Below, one piece after another: positions 49,761 through 58,568 of a stretch of 64,000 nucleotides of DNA. The notes under the pieces were generated by a model that saw only the letters and a list, made by a program, of their open reading frames with translations, ran no database searches and was not told the origin of the DNA. Both the position numbers and the translations under genes were made by a program. Source of the stretch: an uncultured Nocardioides sp. (GTDB lineage: Bacteria; Actinomycetota; Actinomycetes; Propionibacteriales; Nocardioidaceae); assembly GCF_947488025.1 (NCBI RefSeq), contig NZ_CANKYS010000001.1:558001-622000 (forward strand), in the 5' to 3' direction. Position 1 is the first letter of the stretch; each line of letters begins with the position of its first letter.

Positions 49761-49888
49761 ACGCGGGTCGCCATTTCTCCGGCACTGGGCCTGAGGGTCC
49801 GCTCCACGCGTTGGCCACGACTATGAACGCCACATCGCCCCGGGTCAAGCAGAACGCGCCGATTGGCCGCCCCCTGACCCGCCCCCAC

Positions 49889-50668
49889 CTACCCCTGGGT
49901 GGGAGAGGTGGTGAGGTCGTCGACCAGCCACTCGCCGTCCACGCGCTGCATCGAGACGGTGACCTGGTCCTTGTAGACGACCGGCTCGGCGCGGAGCTTG
50001 TTGGTCGTCGGGCGGTCCACGAAGACCAGCACCTGCACCCGGTCCTCGCTCGCCCGCACGATCCCCGAGGCCACGACCGAGGCGGTGACCCGGGTCTGCG
50101 TCCGCGGCGCGTTCTCCTCCAGCACCGTGAAGAGCTTGTCGTACTCCTCGCGGTAGCCGCCCGTCATCAGCGCCTGGGCCTCGCGCTGGTCGGCCTTGAG
50201 CGACTCGTGGTCGTAGGAGAGCACGGGTACGACGGCGCGCTCCGCAGCCACCTGGGCATCGCGGACCGACGGGTCGTCGCCGGGGGCAACGCCCCGGGTC
50301 CACGTCCACGCCGTCGCGACCACGAGCCCGGCCGCGAGCACGCCCAGGCCGGCGAGGAGCCAGGTCGGGACGCCACGCGAGGCGTCGGGTCTCGTGACGG
50401 GCGCCGGGGCGCCCTCCTCGACCAGCGGCGGGCTGGCCGGGGTGTCCTCCTCGACCAGCGGCTCCACGCGCTGCGCCGGCAGTGTCTCGTCGTACGCCGC
50501 GCGGGCGACCGGGTCGAGCAGCACCTTGGCCGCCCGGTTGAGGGTGTCGAAGCGCCGGTCGCCCGGCTCGAGGTCGGCGATGCGGCCCTTCCAGGCGGCG
50601 CGGACGTCCTCCGTCGGGGCGTCGTGCGGCACGTCGAGGACGTCGTACCAGGTGGGTGCGTCGGTCAC
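49889..50668 (-). CDS. Mce-associated protein with degenerate J-like N-terminus
   Basis: A 259-residue protein. Residues 6-63 resemble a DnaJ domain (TWYDVLDVPHDAPTEDVRAAW, then LNRAAKVLLDPVARAAYDE). The HPD tripeptide needed to stimulate DnaK is absent. A Pro/Glu linker with two PLVEE units follows, then one membrane helix (WLLAGLGVLAAGLVVATAW) and an outside domain of the Mce-associated type (about residues 125-259, ending DGEWLVDDLTT). It is the last gene of the Mce operon, with its GTG in a 4-bp overlap. Fourteen linker codons are a copy of the dispersed hairpin repeat. Confidence 0.75.
   Translation of the reverse strand: MTDAPTWYDVLDVPHDAPTEDVRAAWKGRIADLEPGDRRFDTLNRAAKVLLDPVARAAYDETLPAQRVEPLVEEDTPASPPLVEEGAPAPVTRPDASRGVPTWLLAGLGVLAAGLVVATAWTWTRGVAPGDDPSVRDAQVAAERAVVPVLSYDHESLKADQREAQALMTGGYREEYDKLFTVLEENAPRTQTRVTASVVASGIVRASEDRVQVLVFVDRPTTNKLRAEPVVYKDQVTVSMQRVDGEWLVDDLTTSPTQG
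50387..50428 (-). repeat. Hairpin repeat copy C, inside a coding sequence
   Basis: On the minus strand CCGCTGGTCGAGGA, core GGGCGCC-CC-GGCGCCC (50399-50414), then GTCACGAGACCC. The 42 nt are read in frame as PLVEEGAPAPVTRP. The left end (CCGCTGGTCGAGGA) is present again at 50441-50461, encoding the preceding PLVEED. The flanks are nearly identical to intergenic copy B. Confidence 0.75.
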
Positions 50669-51333
50669 GGCGTGCTCCCCCCGCCCGCGCCGGGCTCGTC
50701 GGCCGCGCCGGGCTCGTCGGGCGAGCTCACGGGGGTGAAGTCGTCGACGAGCCACTCCCCCTCGATCATCACCAGGTCCACGGTGAAGCGGAACGGCAGC
50801 GGCTCCTGGTCGACCGCCTGCTCCTTCTCCGCCTCGCCCTGGCGGTAGCTGTCGGTGAACGCCCCCGCCACGAGCACGCGCGCCGAGTCGTCGTCGACGG
50901 AGGAGACGGCGGTGGCGAAGACGTCGGCGGTGCGGGTGATCCGACCCTGGGCGACGAGCTGCTCGGCGGTGGCCACCTGCTTGTCGAAGTCGGCCGCGAA
51001 CTTCGGCGTGATGACCTCGCGGACCTGCTCGCGGTAGGCGGGCATCTGGCCGGAGTCGTCGAGCAGGTCCGGGCTGTAGGTGCCGAGCCGCTTCACGAAC
51101 TGGTCGGTCAGGCTCATCACCTGCTCGCGCTCCTCCGGGTGGTCGAGACCGCCGTCGGCGGAGGTGCGTCCACCGGCGGTGAGCCAGACGAGCAGGGCCG
51201 TGCACGCCACGACGACGAGCGCGAGCGCGACAGCCACGAGGCGCCGCCGGCGCGGCGGGGGTGCAGGGTCACGGGTGGTGGACCCGGTCTCGACGGACTC
51301 GCCCGGTCGGGCGAGGTCGGTCAGCACGGACAT
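50665..51333 (-). CDS. Mce-associated membrane protein
   Basis: A 222-residue single-pass protein. The N-terminus is a Pro/Arg-rich cytoplasmic segment, then one helix (LVAVALALVVVACTALLVWL), then an outside domain of about 160 residues ending in a Gly/Pro/Glu-rich tail. Such proteins follow mceF in actinobacterial operons and are thought to stabilise the Mce complex. ATG at 51333 has GGGAGGG 4 nt upstream and is preferred over a TTG that overlaps the mceF stop. Confidence 0.83.
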   Translation of the reverse strand: MSVLTDLARPGESVETGSTTRDPAPPPRRRRLVAVALALVVVACTALLVWLTAGGRTSADGGLDHPEEREQVMSLTDQFVKRLGTYSPDLLDDSGQMPAYREQVREVITPKFAADFDKQVATAEQLVAQGRITRTADVFATAVSSVDDDSARVLVAGAFTDSYRQGEAEKEQAVDQEPLPFRFTVDLVMIEGEWLVDDFTPVSSPDEPGAADEPGAGGGSTP

Positions 51334-51380
51334 GTTCCCTCCCTGGAGCTCTGACCCCTCCTCCAAGGGGTCTGAAAGGG

Positions 51381-52694
51381 TCAACGACCACCGGCGCCGG
51401 TGGTCACGCCCTCACCGAGCAGCGGCTCGAGGTAGAGCCACTTCCAGCTGTCCTCGCCGAGCGTCCGTGGCGCCGCGGCACGCGCCCCGGTGAGCCGCTG
51501 GATCTCGGCCGGGTCGGACGTCACGGCACCCGTCTCCGGGTCGTACGCGAAGTCCGCGGCCCCCCAACCGGTGGCCGCCCGCGGCGCCTGGATGTTCTGC
51601 GCGCCACGAGCGTTGGACTTCGAGGCGGGCTCGGTGCAGCCGGCGCCCTCGTTCATGGCGGCGTCGCTGCCGTCGAGCGGAGAGCGGCGGTCGGTGCCCT
51701 CGTAGCCGCCGAGACACACCTGCGGCTCCTGGGTCAGGACCATGCCGAAGTGGGCGTCGTACAGCCCGGTGCCCGGCGACCTCGACACGACCGTGTAGCC
51801 GCCCTCGACGACGTAGGGGTAGATGACCAGCAGCTGCTCGATGCCGTCGAGGTGCTTGACCACGACCTCGCCGGTCGTCACCAGGTTGTTGATGAGGTCG
51901 CCGAGCTCGACCTCGTTGTCCTCGAGGAAGACGCGCAGCTCGTTGGCGCCCAGCGAGCCGTCCTCGATGAGCCGGCGCAGGTCGCGGTCGTGGTCGGCCA
52001 CCGTGGTGGAGAACGTCGAGAGGTCGCGGGCGAAGCGACGGAAGGCGCGCTCGGAGTCGATCTGGCCGTTCAGCACCGTGTTGCTGTCACGGATCAGGTC
52101 GACGGTGACGTCGAAGTTCTGCTCCGCCACGGTGATGAGCTCGCTGCTGCTGTCGAGGATGGTCTGGAGGTCGTCACCGGCTCCCCTGAACGCGACCCCG
52201 AGCTCGGAGGTCACGGTGCGCAGGTCGTCCTGGTCGACGCTGCGCACGGTCTCGTCGAGGTGCGTGAGCAGCGTGTCGGTCTGGATCGGTGTCGTCGTCA
52301 GGTCCCGGGCGATCTCCGACCCGTCCGCGAGGAACGGAGCGTCGTCGCTCTGCGGCTGCAGCTCGACGTACTGCTCGCCGACGGCCGACCGGTTGCCGAC
52401 CAGCGCGCGGGCGTCGGCGGGGATCTCGTCGTGCTCCTCGTCGATGTCGAGCACGAGGTCGACACCGTCGTCGGTGAGGACGAGCTCGCTGACCTCTCCC
52501 ACGCGCACCCCGCGGTAGGAGACCTCCGCCCCGGCGAAGGCGCCTCCGGAGTCGGCGAAGTGGGCCACCACGGTGTAGCTCTGGTCCAGGAGGAGGCGGT
52601 CGAGGCGCGCGTAACGGGCGCCCACGAAGCTGACGCCCACGAGCGTGATGAGGGCGAACACGAGCAGCTGCAGCTGGGTGCGGCGGGTGATCAT
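51381..52694 (-). CDS. mceF: Mce family protein MceF
   Basis: A 437-residue member of the lipid-transfer MCE family. The N-terminal anchor helix (LLVFALITLVGVSFVGA) is followed by the MlaD-like MCE domain (about residues 38-115, YRGVRVGEVSELVL, GNRSAVGEQYVEL). A long helical needle-forming region runs to about residue 300. The C-terminal part has several Cys and a Thr/Gly-rich end. It is the sixth Mce gene of the operon, coupled to MceE by ATGA. It probably forms the hetero-hexameric tunnel with MceA-E that carries lipid across the periplasm. Confidence 0.9.
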   Translation of the reverse strand: MITRRTQLQLLVFALITLVGVSFVGARYARLDRLLLDQSYTVVAHFADSGGAFAGAEVSYRGVRVGEVSELVLTDDGVDLVLDIDEEHDEIPADARALVGNRSAVGEQYVELQPQSDDAPFLADGSEIARDLTTTPIQTDTLLTHLDETVRSVDQDDLRTVTSELGVAFRGAGDDLQTILDSSSELITVAEQNFDVTVDLIRDSNTVLNGQIDSERAFRRFARDLSTFSTTVADHDRDLRRLIEDGSLGANELRVFLEDNEVELGDLINNLVTTGEVVVKHLDGIEQLLVIYPYVVEGGYTVVSRSPGTGLYDAHFGMVLTQEPQVCLGGYEGTDRRSPLDGSDAAMNEGAGCTEPASKSNARGAQNIQAPRAATGWGAADFAYDPETGAVTSDPAEIQRLTGARAAAPRTLGEDSWKWLYLEPLLGEGVTTGAGGR

Positions 52695-54133
52695 CGCGTC
52701 ACCATCCCGGGGACGAGGAGGCTCACCAGCGCGGGGTCGTAGCGCTCGGCGAGCTCCCCCATCGTCGGCCCCCGACCGCGGTCGGGCGGTGTTCCGGCGG
52801 CGTACGCACCGGGGCGGGGCAGGCCGGGCAGGCTGATCGTCGGCAGCGGCGGCACCGGGACTGTCGGCAGCGTCGGGTCGGGCAGCGGCACGGTGGGATC
52901 ACCCGAACCGCCGCACAGCCCGGGCACGGGCGCCTGCTGGCACACCACGCTGATGACCGAGCCCGGGAGGCCGACGCACGCGGACGCGTCGCCTCGGCGC
53001 AGCCCCTCGAGGCAGTCGTTGATCGCGTCGAGGGCGTCCTGGCACAACCGGCTGGTGTCGGGGAGCGGGCCGTCCTGCGGCAACGCGCTCAGCGGGATGC
53101 ACGCCTCGGTCGGCAACGTGGTCGGGATCGTCGTCGGGATCCCGGTCAGGTCGACGTCGAGGGTGATCGACAGGTTGGTGTAGTCGCCCATGTGCAGGTT
53201 GCGCGCCACCTGGGGGTCCCGCCCCACGACCTCGTCGACGAAGGGGTAGGTGAGGAAGACGTTGAAGGCGTTGGTGAAGTCGTCCCCGGACGCGGCGAGC
53301 TGGGTGAGCACCGGGTCGAGTCGCTCGAGCGAGGTGATCGTGGCGTCCTTGGACCGGGCGATGACGTCCACGGCGACCGACGACAGCTGGTCGAGGGCGG
53401 CCAGCATCTCGACGAGGTCGTCGCGCTGGCGGTCGATCGAGTCCAGCGCGCTGGGCAGCTCCTCGAGCGCGCGGTCGATGGTGGGCAGCTGCTTCTCCGC
53501 CGCGAGCGCGAGCCGGTTGAGAGACTCGATCGCGTCGACGATGTCGGCCTTGTTCTCGTCGAGCTGGCCGGTGAAGGTGCGCAGGTTGCGCAGCACGGAG
53601 CGCGCGGAGTCCTCGCGGCCCTCGAGGGCCAGGTTGAGCTCCTGGGTGATGGTCTTGAGCTGGGCGACGCCTCCTCCGTTGAGCAGCAGGCTCAGGGCGC
53701 CCAGCACCTCCTCGACCTCCGGGTTGCGACCGGCGCGCTCGATCGGGATGACGGCCCCGTCCTGGAGCCGGGACGCGATCGCCCCCTCGGCGGGCGCGCT
53801 CAGCTCGACGAACTTCTCGCCGAGCAGGCTGGTCTGGCGCAGCTCGGCCACCGCGTTGCCGGGCAGGTCGACGTCGCGCCGGACCTCGAGCGTGACGAGC
53901 GCCTGGTAGCCCTGGAGGTCGATGGCGCTGACCTTGCCGACGCTCACGTCGTTGACCTTGACGGTCGACTGGGGCACCAGGTCGAGGACGTCGGCGAACT
54001 CCACCTTCACCGTCATCGGGTCCTCCCCCACGTCGGGCCCGCCCGGGAGCGGCAGCGAGTAGACGCTGGCGTCGCACGCGGAGAGGAAGAGCGTGGCGAG
54101 CACGCCCAGCACGAGCACCTTGAGCCGCGTCAT
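52691..54133 (-). CDS. mceE: Mce family lipoprotein MceE
   Basis: A 480-residue MCE protein whose N-terminus is a lipoprotein signal with lipobox LSAC (Cys20), as is usual for the fifth Mce position. The MCE domain spans about residues 40-115 (VNDVSVGKVSAIDL, SLLGEKFVEL), followed by the coiled helical region. A Pro-rich C-terminus (about residues 405-445, repeated PLPTI/PTVPVP units) is long for the family and probably disordered. GGAGGA precedes the ATG. Coupled to MceD and MceF by ATGA overlaps. Confidence 0.9.
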   Translation of the reverse strand: MTRLKVLVLGVLATLFLSACDASVYSLPLPGGPDVGEDPMTVKVEFADVLDLVPQSTVKVNDVSVGKVSAIDLQGYQALVTLEVRRDVDLPGNAVAELRQTSLLGEKFVELSAPAEGAIASRLQDGAVIPIERAGRNPEVEEVLGALSLLLNGGGVAQLKTITQELNLALEGREDSARSVLRNLRTFTGQLDENKADIVDAIESLNRLALAAEKQLPTIDRALEELPSALDSIDRQRDDLVEMLAALDQLSSVAVDVIARSKDATITSLERLDPVLTQLAASGDDFTNAFNVFLTYPFVDEVVGRDPQVARNLHMGDYTNLSITLDVDLTGIPTTIPTTLPTEACIPLSALPQDGPLPDTSRLCQDALDAINDCLEGLRRGDASACVGLPGSVISVVCQQAPVPGLCGGSGDPTVPLPDPTLPTVPVPPLPTISLPGLPRPGAYAAGTPPDRGRGPTMGELAERYDPALVSLLVPGMVTR

Positions 54134-55290
54134 CGCTGTTCCTCCGGGTCTGCGGCGACCAGCCCGCCGAGGGAAGGGTCGAACACGTCCTGCGCGGGGA
54201 GCGGCGCCGGCGTGCGGTCCAGGGCACCGGCGCGCGGCCGGGCGAGCAGGTCGGTGATGCGGTCGCACACCTGGCCCGAGCGCTCGACCTGGCCGACGAA
54301 GCCGCACAGGAACGCGGCCGGGTCGATCTCGAGCTGGTTGATCGACTCGCCGAAGTTGGCGCGGGTGTCGAGGGTGCCGGCCTGCGGGTTGTAGGTCAGC
54401 GCGAGGTTGTTGAGGGCCCCCGGAGCCACGCGCAGGATCTCGTCGAGCGCTGCGCGCTGGCGCACCAGCACCTTGGCGACCCGGTTGATCCCGGTGATGT
54501 TGCGGCTCAGCGAGCCCTTGTTCTCCTCCACGAACTCCTTGACCGCCGTGAGGGCCACCGACAGGTTCTTCGTCGCGGCGACCAGCTCCTCCCGCTCACC
54601 CGCCAGCATCGTCGAGACGTCGGCGAGGGACTGGTTGAACTGGCGCACCGTCTGGTCGTTGTCGGCGAGGGTCTCCATGAAGCTCCCCAGCGCCTCGACC
54701 GAGCCGAACAGCTCGTCGGAGTTGCCGGCCAGCGTCGAGCTGAGGCGGGAGTAGTCCTTGACGGTCTGCCGGAAGGTCGCACCCTGACCGCCGAAGTTGT
54801 CGGCCGTGACCGACAGCAGGTCGGAGAGGGCGCCCGACTTGTTGGCGCCCCGCGGCCCGAGGGCGACGTTGAGCCGGTCGAGGCTCTCGTATATCTGGTC
54901 GAGCTCGAGCGGCTCCGCGGTGTCCTCGACGGTCAGCTCCGCACCGTCGGTGAGGACGTCACCGGTGCCGGGATAGGCGGGGGTGAGCTGGACGTAGCGG
55001 TCGCCCACCACCGACGGCGCGACGATCACCGCGCGGGCATCGGCCGGCAGCCTGACCTCGTCGTCGTACGTCATCGTCACGGTCACGTCGGTGCCGGTGG
55101 GCTCGACGCGCGTGACCGTGCCGACGGGCACGCCGAGGACACGGACGTCGCTGCCCTCGTAGACGGAGATGGCACGCGGGAAGTGGGCGACGACGGTCTT
55201 GGAGGCGTCGCCGCCGAGGACGGTGACGGCCGCCGCGACGACGAAGCCGAGCACGACGAGCGGGGCGAGGAAGCGCTTCACGAGGTCCAT
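54130..55290 (-). CDS. mceD: Mce family protein MceD
   Basis: A 386-residue MCE protein. The anchor helix is at residues 7-27, the MCE domain at about 33-110 (SDVRVLGVPVGTVTRVEP, SVVGDRYVQLTP), and helical needle segments extend to about 300. The C-terminal tail is rich in Pro and Ala. Overlaps mceE by ATGA. It lies 3 nt downstream of the mceC stop. Confidence 0.9.
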   Translation of the reverse strand: MDLVKRFLAPLVVLGFVVAAAVTVLGGDASKTVVAHFPRAISVYEGSDVRVLGVPVGTVTRVEPTGTDVTVTMTYDDEVRLPADARAVIVAPSVVGDRYVQLTPAYPGTGDVLTDGAELTVEDTAEPLELDQIYESLDRLNVALGPRGANKSGALSDLLSVTADNFGGQGATFRQTVKDYSRLSSTLAGNSDELFGSVEALGSFMETLADNDQTVRQFNQSLADVSTMLAGEREELVAATKNLSVALTAVKEFVEENKGSLSRNITGINRVAKVLVRQRAALDEILRVAPGALNNLALTYNPQAGTLDTRANFGESINQLEIDPAAFLCGFVGQVERSGQVCDRITDLLARPRAGALDRTPAPLPAQDVFDPSLGGLVAADPEEQR

Positions 55291-55293
55291 GGC

Positions 55294-56256
55294 TCAGCCC
55301 ACCTGCGGGACGGGTGGGAAGTTGGAGATCCAGGTGTCGAACCACGGACCGGTGCCGAGGGTGTTGGCGAAGACGCGGTAGAACGGCGCCATCAGTCGCA
55401 GGCTGCTGTCGAGGTTGTCCTCGTTCTTGTTGAGCACCGCCACGACGTTCTCGAGGTGGGCGAGGGCCGGCTTGAGGTCCGCGCGCGACTGGTCGATGAG
55501 CCGGGTGAGCTCCTTCGAGAGGGTCGTGCTGGAGACCAGCAGGTCGTGCACGGCCTCGCGGCGGGCGACGAGGGCCCGGAACAGCACGTCGCTGTCCTCC
55601 ATCAGCGCGATGATGTCCTGGTCGCGCTCGTCGAGGACCGTCGAGACCCGCTCGAGGTTGACCAGCAGCGTGTTGAGCTGCTCGTCCTTCGCCGCGATGT
55701 TGGACGAGAGCCGGCTCAGGCCGTCGAGCGCGCCCCGGAACTCCTCGGGGGTGTTGCGGGTGAGGTCGGCGAGGGTGGTGAGCGAGTCGGCGAGCTGGTC
55801 GGTGTCGATCCGGTCCGAGGTCGAGGCGAGGCCCTCGAAGGCCTCGACCACGTCGTACGGCGAAGAGGTGCGCGCCGCGGGGATCGTGGCTCCCTCGGCG
55901 AGCCGGCCGCCTCCGGCGGGCTCGAGCGCGAGGAACATCGCGCCCAGGATCGTCTTCACCTTGATCGCGGCGCGGGTGTCACCGCCGAAGTCGGCGGCGT
56001 CGTCGACCTTGAAGCTGACCCGCACCTCGTCGCCGGCGAGCGCGATCTCGTCGACCTTGCCGACCCGGACGCCGGCGATGCGGACCTCGTCGTTGACCTT
56101 GAGCCCACCGGCCTCGGTGAACATCGCGTGGTAGGTGTCCCCGCCACCGATGATCGGCAGGTCGTCGGCCCGCAGCGCGGCGACCAGCGTCAGCGCGAGG
56201 ACGACGAGGCTGATGGCCCCGACGACGACGGGGTTGCGCTCGCGGAAAGGTTTCAT
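55294..56256 (-). CDS. mceC: Mce family protein MceC
   Basis: A 320-residue MCE protein, the shortest of the set, lacking a long C-terminal tail. The anchor helix is VVVGAISLVVLALTLVAAL. The MCE domain covers about residues 38-115 (VRIAGVRVGKVDEIAL). The helical region ends in a short FPPVPQVG tail. ATGA overlap with mceB. Confidence 0.9.
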   Translation of the reverse strand: MKPFRERNPVVVGAISLVVLALTLVAALRADDLPIIGGGDTYHAMFTEAGGLKVNDEVRIAGVRVGKVDEIALAGDEVRVSFKVDDAADFGGDTRAAIKVKTILGAMFLALEPAGGGRLAEGATIPAARTSSPYDVVEAFEGLASTSDRIDTDQLADSLTTLADLTRNTPEEFRGALDGLSRLSSNIAAKDEQLNTLLVNLERVSTVLDERDQDIIALMEDSDVLFRALVARREAVHDLLVSSTTLSKELTRLIDQSRADLKPALAHLENVVAVLNKNEDNLDSSLRLMAPFYRVFANTLGTGPWFDTWISNFPPVPQVG

Positions 56257-57290
56257 CCGAGGTCACACCTGTCGGAGCCGGTGGAGTACTTCACCGGGAT
56301 CGAGACGTCGCGGGGCAGGTTGACGCGCCCCTGGAACTCGCAGAGGTAGAAGTTGAAGAACGAGCCGTAGATCGCGGTGCGGCCGATCTTGGTGAGCTTG
56401 ATCGGGAGCACCTGGATCGCACGGTCGAGCTCGGCCTTGTTCTTGTCGATGTTGCCCGCGACGGCGCGCAGCTCCTTGATGTCCTTCACGAAGGGCTCGC
56501 GGATGCCGTCGATCAGGGAGGCGGTCTCGACCGACAGGGCGGAGACCTCCTCCAGCGAGCCGAGGATCGCGTTGCGGTCCTTCTTCAGCCCGCCGACCAG
56601 CGTGCGGAACGACTGGATCAGCCGGGTGAGCTGCTGGTCGCGGTCGGCGACGTGGTCGAGCACCAGCGACAGGTTGTCGATGAGGTCGCCGATGACCTCG
56701 TCCCGGTCCGCGAGGGTGGAGGTGACCGACGCGGTGTGCGCGAGCAGTCCCTCGAGGGTCCCGCCCTCCCCCTGGAACACCTGGACGAGCTCGTACGACA
56801 GCTGGTTCACGTCGTCGGGCGAGAGCGCCTCGAAGAGCGGCTTGAAGCCGTTGAAGAGCACGGTGAGGTCGAGCGCCGGCGTGGTCCGCGACACCGGGAT
56901 CGTCGAGCCGGCCGGCAGCCGCCGGGTGTCGCCCACCTCCTGCGTCAGCGAGATGTAGCGCTGCCCGACGAGGTTGCGGTAGCGGATCGCGGCGTTGGTG
57001 CCGCCGTTGACCGAGGTGTCGCGGTCGACCGAGAACGTGATCAGCGCCCGGGTGCGGTCGACGATCTCCACCTCGCTCACCGTCCCCACGCGGACACCGG
57101 CCACGCGGATGTCGTCGCCCGTGGTGACGCCGGTGGCGTCGGTGAACTCGGCGCGGTACTCGCGCGACGAACCGAAGTCGAGGTTGCCGATGGTCACGAC
57201 CAGCACGGTCGTGGCGAGCGACGTGACGACGACGAAGACCAGCAGCTTGACCAGGTCGATCGAGGTCCTGGCGTCCAGGATGCGGCTCAT
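56253..57290 (-). CDS. mceB: Mce family protein MceB
   Basis: A 345-residue MCE protein. The anchor helix is LLVFVVVTSLATTVLVV. The MCE domain lies at about residues 38-118 (DDIRVAGVRVGTVSEVEI, RYRNLVGQRYISL). A helical region follows, with a short C-terminus containing two Cys (YLCEFQG, DRCDLG) that may form a disulfide outside the membrane. ATGA overlap with mceA. Confidence 0.9.
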   Translation of the reverse strand: MSRILDARTSIDLVKLLVFVVVTSLATTVLVVTIGNLDFGSSREYRAEFTDATGVTTGDDIRVAGVRVGTVSEVEIVDRTRALITFSVDRDTSVNGGTNAAIRYRNLVGQRYISLTQEVGDTRRLPAGSTIPVSRTTPALDLTVLFNGFKPLFEALSPDDVNQLSYELVQVFQGEGGTLEGLLAHTASVTSTLADRDEVIGDLIDNLSLVLDHVADRDQQLTRLIQSFRTLVGGLKKDRNAILGSLEEVSALSVETASLIDGIREPFVKDIKELRAVAGNIDKNKAELDRAIQVLPIKLTKIGRTAIYGSFFNFYLCEFQGRVNLPRDVSIPVKYSTGSDRCDLG

Positions 57291-58561
57291 CGCAGCGACA
57301 CCTCCGCCCCGCGCGCCATCGGCCCGACCAGGAGGACACCGAGGTCGGGTACGTCGTCGCCGCTGACGCCGAGCCCGGGCGCGAGCAGCGCCTTGAGCAG
57401 CGCCGTCTCGTCGCGCCCGCCCGCGAAGCCGGCAGCGGTGCCGGACCAGCCGGGACCGACCCGGCTGGTGCCCTTGCCGGTGGGCTCGTCGATCCCGTCG
57501 ACGAAGTCGGGCTGGGAGGTCAGCGGGTTGCTCTGGGACCACGGTGGGGAGGGAAGCGTCCCGCAGTGGTAGCCGCGCTTGTCGCCGTAGACGGGAGCGT
57601 CCTGCGGGCCGTAGCCGCGCGGCTGGTTGGGCAGCGTCTCCAGCACGATGTGGAGGGTGAAGCCGCGGAACGCCTCGGCCTGGAGCTTGCCGGCGCCGAC
57701 GATGCCGCCGAGCAGGCACGGGTAGCCCGGGGCGTAGCGCGCGAACACCTCGAGCTGCGCCGCGCCGAGGTCGGCGAGGCGCACCAGGTTGTCGCCGTTG
57801 GCACGGGTGAAGCGCTCGGTGACGGCCGCGAACCTGGACACGTCGTTGAACAGCGCCTTCAGCCTGTCCTCGCGGTCCTCGAGCGTCGACGTGGTGGTGA
57901 TGGTGTTGCGCAGGATGGTGGCGACCTCCGGCAGCACGTCGGCGTAGGTGTCGGAGACCCGCGCGGTGAGCCGCAGGTCCTCGACGAGGGCCGGGAGCTC
58001 GGGGTTGAACCGGGTCAGGTAGGCGTCCAACGTCTCCAGCGTCTCGCCGAGCTGCTCCCCGCGCCCCTCGAGGGCGGTGGCCACGGCGTTCAGGGTGGTG
58101 TTGAGGTCCGCGGGCTGCACCGCGCGCAGGAGGGGGTAGAGGTCGCTGAGCACCTCCTCGACCTCGATCGAGAGATCGGTGCGCTGGATGACGTCCCCGT
58201 CGGCGATCGGCTGCGCCGACGAACCACCGTCGGGGACGACCAGCGAGACGAACTTCTCGCCGAAGAGGGTCTTCGGCAGGATCGAGGCGGTCACGTCGCG
58301 CGGGATGTCGGTGGTGCGGTCCTGGTAGAGGCCGAGCGTGATGTCGGCGCCCTCGACCGTCGGCTCGTAGTCGAGCACCTCGCCCACGATGACGCCCTTG
58401 ATCTTGACGTCGGCGCGCTGCGGCAGCTGGAGCCCGATCTTCGAGGCCTTCACGGTGACCTCGTCGTAGTCGCTGAACTTCTGGGTGAACACGCCGTACG
58501 TCGCCCACCCCGCGGCGAGCATCAGCACGAGGAACAGCACACCCAGGGCCTTCGTCCTCAT
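57287..58561 (-). CDS. mceA: Mce family protein MceA
   Basis: A 424-residue MCE protein. The anchor helix is ALGVLFLVLMLAAGWATYGV. The MCE domain is at about residues 36-110 (ADVKIKGVIVGEVLDYEP, LFGEKFVSLVVP). Helical segments follow, then a C-terminal globular tail with Cys residues (GYPCLLGG, GYHCGTLP). ATG at 58561 begins the anchor; longer frames run into the permease gene. It lies 7 nt after the second permease gene. Confidence 0.9.
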   Translation of the reverse strand: MRTKALGVLFLVLMLAAGWATYGVFTQKFSDYDEVTVKASKIGLQLPQRADVKIKGVIVGEVLDYEPTVEGADITLGLYQDRTTDIPRDVTASILPKTLFGEKFVSLVVPDGGSSAQPIADGDVIQRTDLSIEVEEVLSDLYPLLRAVQPADLNTTLNAVATALEGRGEQLGETLETLDAYLTRFNPELPALVEDLRLTARVSDTYADVLPEVATILRNTITTTSTLEDREDRLKALFNDVSRFAAVTERFTRANGDNLVRLADLGAAQLEVFARYAPGYPCLLGGIVGAGKLQAEAFRGFTLHIVLETLPNQPRGYGPQDAPVYGDKRGYHCGTLPSPPWSQSNPLTSQPDFVDGIDEPTGKGTSRVGPGWSGTAAGFAGGRDETALLKALLAPGLGVSGDDVPDLGVLLVGPMARGAEVSLR

Positions 58562-58568
58562 CACCCGC

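Noticed and set aside
51334..51384. TTG start at 51384 for the Mce-associated protein, overlapping the mceF stop
   Set aside because: ATG at 51333 has a strong GGGAGGG at the right distance.
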